DNA of 6,797 bases from RGIG1681 sp045650505 (lineage in GTDB: Bacteria; Bacillota; Clostridia; Christensenellales; UBA1242): positions 1-6,797 of the forward strand of contig JAZRRE010000007.1 in the NCBI GenBank assembly GCA_045650505.1, written 5' to 3'. This document shows, in pieces, positions 6,023 to 6,797 of the stretch. The notes under the pieces are model-generated. The model was not told where the DNA came from and searched no databases. It saw only the letters and a list, made by a program, of their open reading frames with translations. Within the stretch, counting starts at the first letter, position 1. Every line of letters starts with the position of its first letter. The translations under genes were made by a program, and so were the position numbers.

Positions 6023-6027
6023 AATCG

Positions 6028-6040
6028 CTCTCCAAAATAA
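6028..6040 (-). repeat. Ribosome-site block shared with the deaminase gene
   Basis: A 13-base block, TTATTTTGGAGAG on the minus strand, contains the ribosome site of the MetRS-like gene. The identical block occurs at 6692-6704 before the deaminase gene, with the same five-base gap to the start codon in both. Confidence 0.6.
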
Positions 6041-6049
6041 ATTGAAAAT

Positions 6050-6083
6050 AAAAAATCACCAAACAAATCTGTTGCTTGGTGAT
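6050..6083 (-). terminator. Leader terminator (segments 3:4) of the MetRS-like gene
   Basis: On the minus strand ATCACCAAGCAA (6083-6072) pairs with TTGTTTGGTGAT (6066-6055). This gives 12 pairs with one G·U, a five-base CAGAT loop and a following U-tract. It sits 33 bases before the ATG and downstream of the gene's promoter, which marks it as an attenuator. It may also stop transcripts from the deaminase gene, which has no clear terminator of its own. Confidence 0.85.
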
Positions 6084-6131
6084 ATATTGTTTCACAAGCA
6101 ACAAAAATGCCTGTGTGCTTTCACACACAGT

Positions 6132-6170
6132 CTATCGTTGTTGTTGTGCTTCTTTATAATTTCTAATCAT
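6132..6170 (-). CDS. Putative 12-residue leader peptide (MIRNYKEAQQQR)
   Basis: A short frame runs from ATG 6170-6168 to TAG 6134-6132 and encodes MIRNYKEAQQQR. The three consecutive Gln codons CAA (6146-6138) form most of attenuator segment 1, so a ribosome slowed there would cover that segment and release segment 2. The frame has no upstream ribosome site: with the -10 box at 6182-6177, transcription should start at or next to the A of the ATG, making it leaderless. A leaderless start is unusual in Bacillota and lowers confidence. The CAA run could instead serve purely as an RNA pairing element with no translation. Confidence 0.4.
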   Translation of the reverse strand: MIRNYKEAQQQR

Positions 6171-6176
6171 AATTTA

Positions 6177-6205
6177 ATAATACTCTCTTAAAATTAGCCT
6201 GTCAA
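6177..6205 (-). promoter_or_regulatory. Promoter of the MetRS-like gene
   Basis: On the minus strand TTGACA (6205-6200) is followed after 17 bases by TATTAT (6182-6177), the same boxes and spacing as the tRNA operon promoter. The predicted start at about 6170 gives a leader of about 148 bases. Confidence 0.85.
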
Positions 6206-6248
6206 TATATTTAAAGTTTAAATTTAACACAAAATCAAACTTTTTTGA

Positions 6249-6686
6249 CTATTTCTTCTTTTTCTTCACAATTTCTGCAACATCTCTTTTATAAGGATAT
6301 GGCAAAAGTTCAAGTGAATCAACTTTCAAAACATCACCTGTTTCAACATCTTCAACAATAACATCAAAACTGTCGTTAAACTTGTCAAAAGTATATCTGC
6401 AAAGCCCACATGGTGAAACCACACGAGTTGTGCCATCTTCGTTCATTTTAACAGCAACCATTGCTTCAAGGTCACGCTCACCACAAGCAAATGCTTGCCC
6501 CATAGCCACTTGCTCTGCACAAATTGAGTGAGATGTGCAAATGTTTATGCCCTTATAAATCTTGCCAGATGAAGCACGAACAGCAGCCCCAACGTGCATA
6601 TTTTTATCTTTATAAAGGTCTGAATTTTGCATAACCACTTCAGTTGCAACTTTAATCAGTTCTTGGTCTTGTTTTGTTAATTCCAT
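6249..6686 (-). CDS. Cytidine deaminase-superfamily enzyme, blasticidin-S deaminase-like
   Basis: A 145-residue cytosolic zinc deaminase. The catalytic CAE (56-58) gives the first zinc ligand Cys56 and proton shuttle Glu58; PCGLC (92-96) gives ligands Cys93 and Cys96. HVGAAV (31-36) is the usual N-terminal block. The region from SICAEQVAMG through VVSPCGLCR, and the ending ELLPYPYKR, resemble fungal blasticidin-S deaminase more than standard Cdd (CAERTA, PCGACRQ). The fold should deaminate cytidine or a cytosine nucleoside analogue, giving either pyrimidine salvage or drug inactivation; the substrate cannot be decided here. The length is typical for the family, and a run of lysines ends the protein. 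GGAGAG lies five bases before the ATG. No clear terminator follows, so some transcripts may run into the attenuator of the next gene. Confidence 0.85.
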   Translation of the reverse strand: MELTKQDQELIKVATEVVMQNSDLYKDKNMHVGAAVRASSGKIYKGINICTSHSICAEQVAMGQAFACGERDLEAMVAVKMNEDGTTRVVSPCGLCRYTFDKFNDSFDVIVEDVETGDVLKVDSLELLPYPYKRDVAEIVKKKKK

Positions 6687-6691
6687 ATTTA

Positions 6692-6704
6692 CTCTCCAAA
6701 ATAA
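6692..6704 (-). repeat. Ribosome-site block shared with the MetRS-like gene
   Basis: Second copy of the 13-base block TTATTTTGGAGAG found at 6028-6040. It contains the deaminase ribosome site. Confidence 0.6.
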
Positions 6705-6713
6705 TCTATTTTA

Positions 6714-6742
6714 AATATATCAAATAAGAAAAAACAAAGCAA
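6714..6742 (-). promoter_or_regulatory. Possible promoter of the deaminase gene
   Basis: On the minus strand TTGCTT (6742-6737) is followed after 17 bases by TATATT (6719-6714). The -35 is weak, but the start would leave a 20-base leader, and the divergent promoter just beyond it argues that the gene needs its own. Confidence 0.4.
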
Positions 6743-6761
6743 ACAAATTAATTATGAAACA

Positions 6762-6790
6762 TTGACTTTTATAATATAATCTCATATAAT
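6762..6790 (+). promoter_or_regulatory. Promoter pointing right, out of the window
   Basis: TTGACT (6762-6767) is followed after 17 bases by TATAAT (6785-6790) on the plus strand. It predicts a plus-strand gene just beyond the right edge, divergent from the deaminase gene. Confidence 0.6.
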
Positions 6791-6797
6791 AAAACCA

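Larger units (their letters stand above)
6050..6170 (-). promoter_or_regulatory. Four-segment transcription attenuator controlling the MetRS-like gene
   Basis: Read on the minus strand. Segment 1 CACAACAACAA (6148-6138) can pair with segment 2 TTGTTGCTTGTG (6104-6093): 11 pairs with one bulged C. Segment 2, as GTTGCTTG (6102-6095), can instead pair with segment 3 CAAGCAAC (6078-6071). That is eight perfect pairs, extendable on both sides (T6103-A6070, and TGA/TCA past a bulged C). Segment 3 also forms the terminator with segment 4 (6066-6055). A separate seven-pair hairpin, CTGTGTG/CACACAG with loop TGAAAG (6130-6111), lies between segments 1 and 2. Freeing segment 2 would prevent termination; pairing 1:2 would allow it. 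No T-box sequence is present. The structure is read directly; the trigger is inference. Confidence 0.7.

Noticed and set aside
6023..6170. T-box riboswitch in the MetRS-like leader
   Set aside because: The gene type and leader length invite this call, but the conserved T-box sequence, the Stem I elements and the characteristic antiterminator bulge are all absent.
6207..6246. Terminator after the deaminase gene
   Set aside because: AAAGTTT and AAACTTT can pair, but the stem is nearly all A-U with a long loop and no U-tract follows. The attenuator terminator further on could serve instead.

Overview
The window looks like chromosomal DNA from an AT-rich Gram-positive bacterium, probably an uncultured clostridial-type Bacillota. 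Four things point there: the YkpA-type ABC-F protein, a tRNA order resembling the Bacillus trnD cluster, near-consensus sigma-A promoters with strong GGAGG/GGAGAG ribosome sites, and U-rich intrinsic terminators. No mobile element, CRISPR array or rRNA is visible. Nearly everything is read from the minus strand.

Left part (1-1108). A 5' gene fragment of very low G+C runs off the left edge. Next comes a six-gene tRNA operon, transcribed right to left as Pro(UGG), CAU (probably Ile2), Asp(GUC), Phe(GAA), Thr(UGU), Tyr(GUA). It has its own promoter (1080-1108) and a terminator abutting the last CCA.

Middle (1130-3822). A YkpA/YbiT-type ABC-F protein on the minus strand is divergent from a TspO/MBR membrane protein on the plus strand. 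tspO converges on a small charged orphan protein, and the two share a bidirectional terminator.

Right part (3892-6797). A divergent methionyl-tRNA-synthetase-like class I enzyme (693 aa) is preceded by its own promoter and a leader of about 148 nt. Upstream lies a cytidine/blasticidin-S-type deaminase, and a promoter at the right edge points out of the window.

The most notable finding is the leader of the MetRS-like gene. It can fold as a complete four-segment attenuator with mutually exclusive 1:2, 2:3 and 3:4 pairings, the last being an intrinsic terminator. Segment 1 lies inside a 12-codon frame with three consecutive Gln codons, whose AUG falls at the predicted transcription start. No T-box element is present. 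The enzyme also has a degraded KMSKS motif, altered methionine-pocket positions and an insertion of about 85 residues, so it may be a specialised paralogue under unusual control. The ABC-F protein separately shows coordinated loss of every recognisable element of one of its two ATP sites.
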